Source of the DNA: Pseudomonadales bacterium
Lineage (GTDB): Bacteria; Pseudomonadota; Gammaproteobacteria; Pseudomonadales; Pseudohongiellaceae
DNA length: 36,798 nucleotides
Assembly: GCA_022819645.1 (NCBI GenBank)
Contig: JAJEGU010000058.1
Location: 1 to 36,798 of the forward strand
Direction: 5' to 3'
Within the stretch, counting starts at the first letter, position 1. Each line of letters starts with the position of its first letter. The notes under the pieces are model-generated. The model had not been told where the DNA came from. It did not search any database and was given only the letters and a program-made list of their open reading frames with translations. Shown in pieces: positions 8,556 to 18,300 of the stretch. A program made the translations under genes and the position numbers.

Positions 8556-8716
8556 GGAGCCTGCGCCGCAGGAATTCGCGAAAGCGAAAATTCGCTATCG
8601 CCGCGCCCCTGGCTGATCGGTTGAGGCGAATATTGGGGAATATGCAACGAAATCGAGCGGCCAGGGGCATGGATGAGAGCGTACCTGGAGCCGTGAATTC
8701 CCGTGGCGCAGGCTCC
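8556..8716. repeat. 161-base palindromic element with 22-base arms
   Basis: The 394-base gap between the GST and porin genes holds an element whose ends (8556-8577 and 8695-8716) are inverted copies with 19 of 22 matches. Both arms contain GGAGCCTGCGCC and GAATTC. Inside, CCCCTGGC and GCCAGGGG form another inverted pair. A single arm recurs at 20191-20219, and the interior CGCGCCCCTGG..GATCG..TGAGGCGAAT recurs at 34867-34897. It is therefore a dispersed repeat family, possibly a non-autonomous element. Confidence 0.7.
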
Positions 8717-8907
8717 TGACTATGCGAAATCGCACCATTTTGATGCAGCCAGCCTGGGGTCTCGACTGAAAAATTCCCATAACACACTGTTTTTTGAAAA
8801 GATTCCAAAATTGGCCTGAAGATTGCTTACCAGTTTGTGTGTGGGAAAAATCCGACCGCGAACCGGATTCGTCATGTGCGCATCGCTTGCATCAAATGGA
8901 GAACATC

Positions 8908-9570
8908 ATGAAAAGATTCAGCTTGTTTGCCGCCGCCGTCCTGCTGCCCTGCGGCTCCTTCCTCACCAGCGCCGCCAATGCCCAGGAAGTTTCCTACAAC
9001 ATCGGCTGGGCTTCGGAATATTACTACCGCGGCCTGTTACAGAAGGAATCCTCCGGCAGCGCCGGCATTGATTTTACTTCCGGCGGCTTCTTCGCCGGCG
9101 GCTGGACGGCGGATGTGGGCGATGGGCTTGAGGTTGACGGATACTTCGGCTACGGCATCGAGACCGAAGAAGGCTTCAGCGCGAGCGTGGGCTTCACCGG
9201 TTACTACTACACCGGCGAATTCGACGACACCTACGAGGAACTCAATCTCAACTTCGGCTACGGCATGCTGGGAATCGAGTATTCCTTCGGGACTTACGGC
9301 AATTTCGACGGCCCCGAGCAGGACTACAATTTCCTCGCGGCAACCATCAGCGGCGACAATGGCCTGTACGGCACCCTGGGTAATTTTGGCGGCGACTTCG
9401 ACGGCAACTACATCGAAATCGGCTACGGCCTCAGCATCAGCGAAATCGATTTCGGCGTGGCGGCGATCTTCAGCAGCGAAGAATTCGGCGCCGGCAACGG
9501 CCAGTTCGACGCCGACGGCAACCCGGAGGAAAGCCAGGCCCTGGTCTTCACCATCGGCAAGACATTTTGA
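8908..9570 (+). CDS. TorF-family putative outer-membrane porin
   Basis: A 220-residue protein with a Sec signal peptide (about 1-25, SAANAQ). The mature part starts VSYNIGWASEYYYRGL, the signature of the TorF family of putative porins (TIGR02001). It then alternates short amphipathic strands rich in Gly, Tyr and Phe and ends in phenylalanine (TIGKTF), as outer-membrane beta barrels do. The start ATG has GGAG seven bases upstream. Substrate unknown. It stands alone between repeats and the convergent amidohydrolase gene. Confidence 0.88.
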   Translation: MKRFSLFAAAVLLPCGSFLTSAANAQEVSYNIGWASEYYYRGLLQKESSGSAGIDFTSGGFFAGGWTADVGDGLEVDGYFGYGIETEEGFSASVGFTGYYYTGEFDDTYEELNLNFGYGMLGIEYSFGTYGNFDGPEQDYNFLAATISGDNGLYGTLGNFGGDFDGNYIEIGYGLSISEIDFGVAAIFSSEEFGAGNGQFDADGNPEESQALVFTIGKTF

Positions 9571-9594
9571 GCGCGAGGGCCGGGCCGCGGGAAT

Positions 9595-11232
9595 TCACAT
9601 TCTCCGCACGACCTGGCCGGGAAGCGCGCCGGTGTGTTCGCCGTCGCGCAATACCGGCTCGCCATTGACGAGCACATGCACCATGCCCGTGGCGTATTGG
9701 TGGGGGTCATCGTAAGTGGCGTGGTCGCGGACCTGGTCCGGGTCGAAGATGGCGATGTCGGCGAAGTTGCCTTCGCGCAGTTCGCCGCGGTCGGCGATGC
9801 CGAGGTTGTCCGCCGGCAGTTTCGACAATTTGCGAATGGCGTCGGGAAGCGTGATGACCTGGTCTTCCCGCACATACTTGCCGAGCACCCGGGCGAAATT
9901 GCCGTAAGCCCGAGGGTGGGTCATGCGATCGAGAAATTCGCCTTCGGCAGCCATGGACGCCGCATCCGAAGCAAAACTGACCCAGGGCAGGGCGATGCCC
10001 CGGGCCACATTGCCAGCCGACATCAGAAAGTAAACCACCTGCACCCGGCTACCGTCTTCCACCACGAGATCGATTGCCGTCTCCGCCGGGGAGCTTTCCC
10101 GTTCCCGGGCAACCTCGCCCAGGGTCATGCCGGCATAGCGTCGCAGTTCCGGGTTTTCAAAGCCCACCAGCAAGGTGCCCGCAGGGCCCGCGGCAAGCGC
10201 CAGATTCTCCCATTCATCGGTGGGGGTGGTCATTTCCTCCAGCACCCTGGCGCGGATTTCCGGGTCTTGCAGGCGCTCGGCCCAGGCGGCGTAGCCGCCT
10301 TCCTGCACCCAGGGCGGCATGGCGGCGTCGAGGCCGGTTGAACCGGCGGTATAGGTATAGATATTGGCGGTGATGCGCAGCCCTTCCGCCCGGGCCGCTT
10401 CCACCCGGGCGACCACATCGTCGAACTTGTCCCAGTTCTCGCGGCCCGCCATTTTCAGATGGTAGATTTCGGCGGGGATATTCGCTTCCCTGGCGATGTG
10501 GATCAATTCATCCACTGACTCCAGCAGGCGATTGCCTTCGCTGCGCAGGTGGGAGATGTACATGCCGCCGTATTCCCCGGCGACCTTGGCGAGTTCCACC
10601 AGTTCTCCGGTGCTGGCGTAGAAGGCGGGAGCGTAGATCAGCGAGGAGCCGAGGCCAAGGGCGCCTTCTTCCATGGCCTCGCGCACGAGTTCGCGCATGC
10701 GCTCGAGCTCGTCTTCGTTGGGCGCGCGGTCTTCGTAGCCCAGAACATTCACCCGCACCGTGGTGGCGCCCACGAACGAGGCCACATTGGTGGAAACGCC
10801 CCGCTCCACGAGAAAATCGAGATATTCGCCCAGGGTGGTCCACTCTCCCGCCCAGCGCGGATCGACTTCGGCCTGCATGGCTGTATTGAGCGGGCCTTCC
10901 GAGCGTCCTTCGCCAAAGACTTCCAGAGTCACCCCCTGACGGATGTCGCTTTGGCTGCGGCCATCGATCAGCAGGGAATCCGTGGCCCAACTGAGCATGT
11001 TGATGAATCCCGGCGCCACTGCCAGACCGCTGGCGTTGATCACGGTTTCCGCATCGCCTTCCAGATCGCCGATGATGGCAATCCGTTCGCCGCTGATGCC
11101 GATGTCGGCGATATAGGGCTCGCCGCCGTTGCCGTCGTAGATGAGTCCGTCGCTGATAATGACATCGTAACCCGGGCCGCAGGCGAACAGCCCTGTGAGC
11201 AGCAATGCGCCAAGCGCGCTGTGGTATCGCAT
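9595..11232 (-). CDS. Amidohydrolase lipoprotein, N-acyl-D-amino-acid deacylase family, altered metal site
   Basis: A 545-residue amidohydrolase-fold protein with a lipoprotein-type signal (LLTGLFAC). The family pattern is clear: YDVIISDGLIYDGNG, VGYED-type middle motifs, MYISHLRSEG, EIYHLKMAG, and the C-terminal HPRAYGNFARVLGKYVRE followed by LPADNLGI. True D-aminoacylases begin the metal site with PGFIDxHxHxD; here the same place reads APGFINMLSWATDSL, with both histidines gone. The NVAxxxGH motif also has no His (NVASFVGATTV). Either the metal centre is rebuilt around the remaining His residues or the protein is not a classical hydrolase. It lies 13 bases downstream of the GlpQ gene and is probably co-transcribed. 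Confidence 0.85.
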   Translation of the reverse strand: MRYHSALGALLLTGLFACGPGYDVIISDGLIYDGNGGEPYIADIGISGERIAIIGDLEGDAETVINASGLAVAPGFINMLSWATDSLLIDGRSQSDIRQGVTLEVFGEGRSEGPLNTAMQAEVDPRWAGEWTTLGEYLDFLVERGVSTNVASFVGATTVRVNVLGYEDRAPNEDELERMRELVREAMEEGALGLGSSLIYAPAFYASTGELVELAKVAGEYGGMYISHLRSEGNRLLESVDELIHIAREANIPAEIYHLKMAGRENWDKFDDVVARVEAARAEGLRITANIYTYTAGSTGLDAAMPPWVQEGGYAAWAERLQDPEIRARVLEEMTTPTDEWENLALAAGPAGTLLVGFENPELRRYAGMTLGEVARERESSPAETAIDLVVEDGSRVQVVYFLMSAGNVARGIALPWVSFASDAASMAAEGEFLDRMTHPRAYGNFARVLGKYVREDQVITLPDAIRKLSKLPADNLGIADRGELREGNFADIAIFDPDQVRDHATYDDPHQYATGMVHVLVNGEPVLRDGEHTGALPGQVVRRM

Positions 11233-11245
11233 GATGGTTTCGCTG

Positions 11246-12274
11246 TTATCTGGACCGCAGGAATTGTACCGCGAGATCGGGAAAGTCGGTGAACAGGCCA
11301 TCGACGTTCGCGGTGAAATAGTGCTTTTCCAGCAGGTCGGCGAAGTTTTCGGCGTAGCCCGGCAATTGGCCCGGGTCGGCGCGGAAGGTGTAGGGATGCA
11401 CTGCAAGCCCGGCGGCGTGGGCGCGCTCGACGAGCTGGCTGATGCGCAATGCATCCGGCGTGGATGCGGGGTCGATGATCAGCGGATGGGCCGGGCCGAC
11501 GCCATGGGCGTGCTCGGCCAGAATGTCCATGCCGCCTGCTTCGAATATCCATGGGTAGGCGTCCGGGTCGCCGAGAAGCTGAATCAGGCGGATATCGATT
11601 CCCGCCTCCGGCAGGATTTCGCTGCGGATGATTTGCAATTCGGCGAAACTGAAAGTCTGGAGAAAAACCTTGTGCTCCCGCGCGGTGTAGCCATAGCGCC
11701 TGAGCATTGCGACCACGGCGCTGCTGATGTCCTTGCCTTCGGCGCGGTGGAACTCGGGCTGCTTGATTTCGGGATAGATTCCCACATCGCGCCCGGTGGA
11801 GTGGTTGAGCCCCTGGATCAGTTCGATTTCCTCGGCGAAAGTGGGCACGGTGAAGCTGGATTTTCCGAGCGGGAAGCGATTGGCGTAGCCAGCCTCGCGC
11901 TCGCCATCCACGAGGTGGGAACCTTCGGTGGCCTGCAATTGCCGAATTTCCGCAAGATCGAAATCGATGGCGTAATAGCGACCGTCGGCCCGGGAGCGAC
12001 CGGGGAAGCGCTGCGCCACGTCGGTGGTTCGGTCCAGGGTGATGTCATGGAGCACGATGAGCTGGTCGTCCCGGGTCATGACCAGATCCTGCTCGAGGTA
12101 GTGCGCCCCCATGGCGTAGGCCATGGCCTTGGCCGCCAGGGTATGTTCGGGCAGATAGCCGCTGGCGCCGCGGTGGGCGATGACGATTTTCCCGGTCTGG
12201 GCGGAAACGGTTGCGGAAGCGAGCACGAGCAGCAGGCCGGTGAGAGACGGAATTCGCAGGAGGAACGCGCGCAT
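11246..12274 (-). CDS. glpQ: Periplasmic glycerophosphodiester phosphodiesterase GlpQ
   Basis: Hydrolyses glycerophosphodiesters to glycerol-3-phosphate and an alcohol in the periplasm. The 342-residue protein has a signal peptide (about 1-24, ATVSAQ). The catalytic motif KIVIAHRGASGYLPEHT and metal ligands LEQDLVMTRDD..LIVLHD match E. coli GlpQ, as do GRYYAIDF, LNHSTGRDVGIYPEIK and GLFTDFPD near the end. An alternative ATG five codons upstream cannot be excluded; neither has a strong ribosome binding site. It precedes the amidohydrolase gene on the same strand. Confidence 0.93.
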   Translation of the reverse strand: MRAFLLRIPSLTGLLLVLASATVSAQTGKIVIAHRGASGYLPEHTLAAKAMAYAMGAHYLEQDLVMTRDDQLIVLHDITLDRTTDVAQRFPGRSRADGRYYAIDFDLAEIRQLQATEGSHLVDGEREAGYANRFPLGKSSFTVPTFAEEIELIQGLNHSTGRDVGIYPEIKQPEFHRAEGKDISSAVVAMLRRYGYTAREHKVFLQTFSFAELQIIRSEILPEAGIDIRLIQLLGDPDAYPWIFEAGGMDILAEHAHGVGPAHPLIIDPASTPDALRISQLVERAHAAGLAVHPYTFRADPGQLPGYAENFADLLEKHYFTANVDGLFTDFPDLAVQFLRSR

Positions 12275-12343
12275 CGGGCAATCTCGCATCAGGTGGATTG
12301 CGCCAGTGTAGCCCAGTTTGCTTGTGGAATTGTGACTTGGGCC

Positions 12344-12369
12344 GTCATTCTGCGCAGTCGCAGAATGAC
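12344..12369. repeat. Perfect 11-pair palindrome of the ATTCTGCG family
   Basis: GTCATTCTGCG, a four-base loop, then CGCAGAATGAC. It lies upstream of glpQ and downstream of the DUF5916 gene, and could act as a stem-loop at the end of the latter transcript. A diverged extra half (GGGCTTCGCTCCGCGCAGTAATGA) follows at 12378-12401. Confidence 0.75.
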
Positions 12370-12410
12370 AGGCGGTGGGCTTCGCTCCGCGCAGTAATGA
12401 TGGGGTGGGT

Positions 12411-12421
12411 GGGGGGGGGGG
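12411..12421. repeat. Homopolymer run of 11 G
   Basis: An unbroken G11 run within a wider G-rich stretch from 12402. It lies 30 bases past the stop of the DUF5916 gene and about 137 bases upstream of glpQ. No promoter spacing can be assigned to it. Confidence 0.8.
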
Positions 12422-12451
12422 ATGGTGCGCCGCCAGTTTTGGAACTGTTTT

Positions 12452-14857
12452 TCAGGACCCGAAGCGGTAGCGCAGCTTGACTGCGAGAGTATCCACCACC
12501 GGGGTGCTCCAGGAGTGTTCGAGCATGTCCTGGAAGGTCAGGAAGCTGCGCCGGGGCAGATTGCCGCCCCGGGTGTAGACCACGAACAGGTCCGACAGGG
12601 GGGCGATTTCCCAGCGGTAGCGGGCCTGGAAAGTCATGCGGCTGATGACGAAATCATCCGGCGTGTCGTTGGGTTTCGCCACGTCATGGAGATACTCCCG
12701 GCTGTGGGGATTCACCTGCCAGAAGCGGTCTTCAAAAGCCTTCAGCCCGGTCCATTGCAAGGTCAGGCGGAATTGCTGCCTGGCGGTGATGAAGTAGTTC
12801 GTTTCCACCCGGGGCGACCACTGGTGCGCCTCGAAGCTGGTATAGCGCCCGCCGCCGCGATGCACGAGCAGGGCTTCCCGGTCCTGGTAATTGAGTTTGA
12901 GATCGAAGGAGAAGCGATCGATGGGGCGCCAGGAGAATCCGGCGTCCATGGCATTGCTCGCCGGGCCGAGTTCATCCTGCCCCAGGTTGATGCCCACGTT
13001 CCAGGACAGGGGTTTCGCCACGTCGGTCTGGTACATCACATTCAGGCCGTAGCGGTGGGGTACCACAAAGTCGCCGGTGCCCCGGCCGAGGCGGTCGTCG
13101 ATGCGTTCGGGAAACCAGCGCAGGCTGAAATTGACGCTGTTGTTGCTGTCGATGAAGGTATAGCTGCGATTGAAGAAGGCGCCGAGGCGCACCGGCCGGC
13201 CCTGGGTATTCCACTGGTTGGTGAGGAATACGCTGGTGGTGCGGTCCCGCAGGCCGGGAATATCCGATTCGATGCGGAAATAGGAGTAGTCGAGATTGGC
13301 CGAGTCGTTGCGCTGGCTGAAGCCGAGGTCGTTGATTTCAAGTTCGTCGTCGAGAAAGGTGGCGCGCAGGGAGTGGTTGACGCCGCGCCGGGGGCGGAAG
13401 CTGACATCGTTGAATATTCCCGCGCCGGTAACGCCGTGGGCGTCGCTGTACATGAGCTGGCCATCGACGACCCAGCGATTGTCGGCCGAGAAGTAGCCCC
13501 AGTCGACGGCATTGACCGTGGCGTCCACCTCGGGATGGGCGATATGGGTTCCCATCCAGCCCAGCGAGCGGCGACCGCCGCCGCTGGTGTCCTCGTACAG
13601 CAGGCGGCCAATGCCGAAATCCCGGCCTGTCGCATGAATGCCTATGGGCGTGCCGTCTTCGAGCGTCCCCTCGATGGTGGTGTCGTCTTCGGTGGCGAAT
13701 AGCGAGCCGTATTGCCAGTTGCCCACCGAGCCGGTGAGCTTGACCGCGCCGAGCAGGTCGGTGGGGTCGCTCAGGTCGGTGGGGACCACGTCGACGCCGC
13801 CGGGAACATCGCCGAAATGCGGCGCCCCGCCGATTCGCCTTGTATTGAGCAGGGTCAGCGGCCCCGAGGGGCCCCGCATGATGGCGCCGGTGCGCCCGGT
13901 GGCGTTGAAGATGTCCTGCCCTTCGAGAAAGAAGGCGCGCTTCTCGGGGAAGAAGGTCTCGAATGCGGTGAGGTTGACGATGACGTCATCGGATTCCACA
14001 TTGCCGAAGTCGGGATTGATCGTCGCCGACAGCAGCGAATTGGTGGTGGGACGCCAGAAGATCTCGGTGCCGGTCTTGTATTCGGTTTCGCCCTTGATGG
14101 CGTCGTGAATGCCCGATGCGAAAGGGTAGAAGGTCAGTTGCCGGCGCGGTTCGATGTCGCGCAATTCGTACTTCTCGAATGCCGACAGGTACTCGTTCAC
14201 GGTTCGCGGCAGGGCCGGATTGGACCAGGCCTCGCCGCCGAGATGCCCCACCTGGCGTTCGAGATAAATGCCGATCCGGCGGGTGTCGCCGGCCTGGGGC
14301 AGGGCCACCATGGACCAGGGAATGAAGTATTCGATGCTCCAGCCGTCGTCCAGGGCCTGGGTGGCGCCGTTCCAGGAACCGTCCCACTGCATGTTCATCT
14401 GCCGCTCGGGCAGCAGGGTGGCGTCGGTCATGGAATCGCCGAGATTCATGCGCAGGAAATAGCCGTACAGCCCTTCGCCGGAAGTGTCGAGACCCACCAC
14501 AAAGCCGTCCCGGTCGAGTTGGGTGTCCCGGGAAGTCATGCGCGCCACGAGGCTTCCCGGCGGCTGGAAATTCACCGCCGAAACATAGATGCCGCGCTCG
14601 GTATAGAACATGCGGACGTGGGTTTCGTAGGGCGCCTCGGCGAGGGTGTCGGGGTCGATCACCCGCATGCCGTCCACTACGGGCAATCGTTCCCAGACCG
14701 GCTCATCGACAAAGCCGTCGAGCATGATATCGGCGTCGGCTTCCTCGACCCGGGTCAATTGCGGGGTCTGGGCCGCGATGGCCCAGGGCAGGAAGAGCAG
14801 CAATGCCGAAACAGGGATACGGCAAAGGCGGAATGCGTGAAGGGAAAGGCAAGGCAT
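12452..14857 (-). CDS. DUF5916 outer-membrane protein with CBM9-like domain
   Basis: An 801-residue secreted protein with a signal peptide (about 1-29, WAIAAQ). Residues 40-220 form a CBM9-like beta sandwich (IMLDGFVDEPVWERL, WSIEYFIPWSMVALP). The rest matches DUF5916, a predicted outer-membrane beta barrel: TINPDFGNVESDD, ETFFPEKRAFFLEGQDIF, ILxTRRIGGAPHF-type text and many alternating strands, ending in YRFGS. The family is common in marine Bacteroidota and Gammaproteobacteria; its biochemical role is not established, though links to peptide or glycan turnover have been suggested. No strong ribosome binding site is seen, but the signal peptide supports this start. Confidence 0.88.
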   Translation of the reverse strand: MPCLSLHAFRLCRIPVSALLLFLPWAIAAQTPQLTRVEEADADIMLDGFVDEPVWERLPVVDGMRVIDPDTLAEAPYETHVRMFYTERGIYVSAVNFQPPGSLVARMTSRDTQLDRDGFVVGLDTSGEGLYGYFLRMNLGDSMTDATLLPERQMNMQWDGSWNGATQALDDGWSIEYFIPWSMVALPQAGDTRRIGIYLERQVGHLGGEAWSNPALPRTVNEYLSAFEKYELRDIEPRRQLTFYPFASGIHDAIKGETEYKTGTEIFWRPTTNSLLSATINPDFGNVESDDVIVNLTAFETFFPEKRAFFLEGQDIFNATGRTGAIMRGPSGPLTLLNTRRIGGAPHFGDVPGGVDVVPTDLSDPTDLLGAVKLTGSVGNWQYGSLFATEDDTTIEGTLEDGTPIGIHATGRDFGIGRLLYEDTSGGGRRSLGWMGTHIAHPEVDATVNAVDWGYFSADNRWVVDGQLMYSDAHGVTGAGIFNDVSFRPRRGVNHSLRATFLDDELEINDLGFSQRNDSANLDYSYFRIESDIPGLRDRTTSVFLTNQWNTQGRPVRLGAFFNRSYTFIDSNNSVNFSLRWFPERIDDRLGRGTGDFVVPHRYGLNVMYQTDVAKPLSWNVGINLGQDELGPASNAMDAGFSWRPIDRFSFDLKLNYQDREALLVHRGGGRYTSFEAHQWSPRVETNYFITARQQFRLTLQWTGLKAFEDRFWQVNPHSREYLHDVAKPNDTPDDFVISRMTFQARYRWEIAPLSDLFVVYTRGGNLPRRSFLTFQDMLEHSWSTPVVDTLAVKLRYRFGS

Positions 14858-15081
14858 GGTCAGCGGACTATACAGCAGGCGGAAAACCGGCGGCTATCGG
14901 GCCGCTGTCAACGTCACAATCAATTTCAGATTATCGGCGGCTCCGCCGGGGAATGGATGGACGATGGGCTGTTGCCATGATTCATCATGATTGCTCGCCG
15001 CTTTGCCCCATTTCCTTCATGGGAACTCCCGATTGTGGTGTTTCAATTCCCCTTGCCGGCAAGATCAGGAAGGAAATTCTC

Positions 15082-15228
15082 ATGTGGACCAGACGGCTTG
15101 ACCCTTCGATTTTCATTCAGGAACAAAACTGGGACTGGGCGCCCGCGAAGAAAAGGACGCATATCAGGCTGTGGGTGCTTGTCTCCCTGGTGGCCATGTC
15201 CGCGGTCGCGGTCAGCGCCATTTTCTAG
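15082..15228 (+). CDS. 48-residue predicted membrane peptide
   Basis: A short frame with AGGAAGG upstream of its ATG. The product has a polar N-terminal half (FIQEQNWDWAPAKKR) and one C-terminal membrane helix (LWVLVSLVAMSAVAVSAIF) that ends the protein, suggesting a tail-anchored topology. No family is recognised. It lies between divergent and convergent neighbours without an operon partner. The ribosome binding site and helix argue for a real gene, but comparative evidence is lacking. Confidence 0.5.
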   Translation: MWTRRLDPSIFIQEQNWDWAPAKKRTHIRLWVLVSLVAMSAVAVSAIF

Positions 15229-15300
15229 GAGCTTCCGCGGAGCGAGGCAATTTCCCTTCCCGTCATTCTGGGCGGAGCGAAGCAGTCTCCCTTCCCCAGC

Positions 15301-15338
15301 GTCATTCTGCGACTTCGCTTCGCTCCGCGCAGAATGAC
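15301..15338. repeat. Palindromic repeat between convergent genes (ATTCTGCG family)
   Basis: GTCATTCTGCG (15301-15311) pairs perfectly with CGCAGAATGAC (15328-15338) around a 16-base loop. It lies 14 bases past the stop of the M1/M28 peptidase gene and may cap that transcript. A degenerate half copy (GTCATTCTGGGCGGAGCGAAG) precedes it at 15261-15281. Confidence 0.75.
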
Positions 15339-15352
15339 AGTGTACCAAGTTC

Positions 15353-18300
15353 CTAGCGAGCGCTGAGGGTCGCTTCCGCCTGCAGTATCTGCTGCTGCCT
15401 GCGAAATTCCACCACCACCACATCTCCCGGCGCGGCATTGCGCAGCAGATCGGAATAGCTTTGCAGGTCGGCCACTTCTTCGCCATTGAAGCGCAGCAGC
15501 ACATCGCCGTCCCGCAGGCCGGCGGCGGCAGCGGCGCTGCCGGGAACCAGGCCGTCAATGCGAACGCCGTCCCCGGTCCAGCCGAAATCGGGCACCACGC
15601 CCAGGGCCGCGCCGCGGGGGCCCGGCGCCGCAGTTGGCACCTCGGGCACATTTTCCAGCGTTACGCGGAAATCTTCGCTGCGATTGCCCAGATACGCCAG
15701 CGCTTCTTCCAGCCACAGGGCGATATCCGACATGCCCGCGGTGTCGAGCCGGTCGCTGGTGTCCGAAGGCCGGTGAAAATCCGGATGCGCGCCGCCGAAC
15801 AGGTGAATCGCCGGAATGCCCGCCTGGAGAAAGCTCACGTGGTCGCCACTGGCCACCGCCGCTGCCGGGAACTCGGACTGCACGCCGATGGTAAAGCCGA
15901 TGCCCTGGGCCATGAATGGCCACTCATACGCGCTTTCCGTGCCGAACACCTGCAAGCTGCGGCCTTCGAGCCGCCCCACCGAATCGATATTGATCATGGC
16001 GAAAAAGTCGCTGAACCCGCCGGGCGGATTTTCCAGAAAATACCGGGAGCCCGCGAGGCCGGCTTCTTCCGCGGTAAAGGCCACGAACAGGATCGGCCGC
16101 TCGGGGCTGAAAGCGCGGGCCAGCTTGACCGCCGATTCGATCAGGATGGCGACACCGGAAGCATTGTCGTCGGCGCCGGGATGAATCTGGCCATCGACCA
16201 CTCCCAGATGGTCATAGTGCGCTCCCACCACGATGGGTCTTGCGTCCAGGTCCGGGTTGACTCCCGGCAACAGGCCAACCACATTGGCAAGCTCAACTTC
16301 GCCGGCGCCGGTCACCGATTCGCGCCAGCGCTGCAGGTAACCGCCGCCCGGCGCTTGCAGGCCCGCGGCGCGAAACCGGTCGGCGATGTACCGCGCCGCC
16401 TGCTCGAGTTCGCGGCTGCCAAGGCCCCGGCCCCGCAGTTCCGGGCTTGCCAGATATTCGGTGTGGCGCAGGAACTGGCTCGGCAGGTATCTTGGCGGCA
16501 ATTCGGCCAGTGGCGGGCGCGGCGGCAGGCTGAAATCCGGCGCCGCGGCAAGCTCGGGGTGCAGCCATTGCAGGGGGGAATCCGGGCTCGTCCAGATGCC
16601 GGTGACATCATTGTCGGGCTCATCGCCGAAAAAGCTCAGATACGAGTACCTGCCGTAGTGCGGCAGCTTCTCGATCATGCCGGGTACCGCCGCCATGCCG
16701 TCGATATGGATCAGGCCGATGGCAAGTTCCGGATTCGCGGGATGGCGGCCCACCAGCACGGTGCTGCGATCCGCGTAGGGAAGGGCTTCTCCGGCGAGGT
16801 TGATCTCCGCTCCATTGGTTTCCGCGCCGTAAGCCGCCGCTGCGCTGAATGCCTCTTCAGCAAAGGGATTATCGCGCCCAAGCACCCAGACCGAAGTATC
16901 GGCGGGCAGTTCCGCCAGGGTTTCCACTGGCACGATGCGCGCATCGACGCCGGCGGCAAAGGCTTCCGCGAGACGGGTCCAGTCGGCGCGGTTCCGCTCG
17001 GGCAGCAGGAAAGTGATCTGCCGGGCGCCGAACAATTCACCCACCGTGGGCGGCGTCTCTTCCCGGTCGAGCTTGCGGAACAGGTCGAACCAGGGGTCCA
17101 CGAGGACGGCTTCGAGACGGTCGTAATCCGGCGCCACCACGCCTTCGAGCTTCTGTGACAGGCGCAGATGATGAATCTCGGGCTCGTCCGCGCCGGCATA
17201 GTACAGCGCTACCGGCACGGTCAGCGCATAGGGCTCGCCGCGCTGAATCTGGGCGAACAGGATCTGGGCCTGGTTACTGCCGATTTCATCGACGCTGACC
17301 GCGATTTCCGGCGCGCCGGTACGTTCGACCCATTGATCGAAAAAGGGCGACAAATCCATGCCCGCCACTTCCGAGAACAGGGCAGTGATCTCGGCGAAGC
17401 CGGCCCGCTGGAAGCGATACTCGGCGTACAGCCGCCGCAAGCCGTCAAGAAATAGCGCATCGCCGAGTTCCAGCCGCAGCATGTGCCACAGCATCAGGGT
17501 CTTGCCGTAGCCCACCGCCTGGGTGGCGGCCGAGTTGCGCGTGGTGAAATCGCTCAGGGGGAAATCGGTTTCCTCGGCCACATAGTTGCGATAGCGCGCC
17601 AGGGTGTCCTTGCGGTACTGTTCGCCGCGTCCGTCCATTTCCCGAAAGAGGTGGTCGGCGAGATAGGTGGTCAGGCCCTCGCTCCAGTTGCCGCCGGCGT
17701 AATCCGGATACACCCCGTTCCCCCACCAGTTGTGCAGCAACTCGTGTGGGTAGGAGGATTCCAGAATGAAGGGAAAGCGGATCACCTGGGAGCCGAGCAG
17801 GGTGAACGAGGGCATGCCGTATCCGGTTTCCCAGAAATTCTCCACCAGCGCGAACTTGCTGAAGGGATACTCTCCCAGCAGGGGCTCGTAGAGTTGCAGA
17901 TAGCGCTCGGTGGCGTCGAGATAGCGGATCGCGAGATTGGGGTCGGGAGTGCGCAGGTAGGCCAGGGCTTCGGTGTCGCCGGCCATTTGCGAGTACTCGG
18001 TGAAGGCGGCGGCGATGAGGTAGAGTTCTTCCATGGGGTTCCCGGCGCTCCAGCCATTCGGCCCATTGCGGTCGCCCTGGCTGACCACCAGCCAGTCCCT
18101 GGCGGAATCCGCGAAGTTCACCCGCAGGTCGAAGCGAACCAGGGCGTCGCCGAAATCGGGAACCCAGTAGCTCGCCTTGCTCAGATACGCGCCGCGGGAA
18201 TCGATAATGCCCGTGGTTTCGGAAAAGCTCCGGGCGTACTCGGCGCCCTGCTGTTCCATGGCGTCGTTGATCCGGCCGCCGTAGCTGAGGCTGAAGCGGC

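Noticed and set aside
15461..17158. 565-codon open frame on the + strand
   Set aside because: It is the antisense shadow of the M1/M28 peptidase; the opposite strand has complete catalytic motifs.
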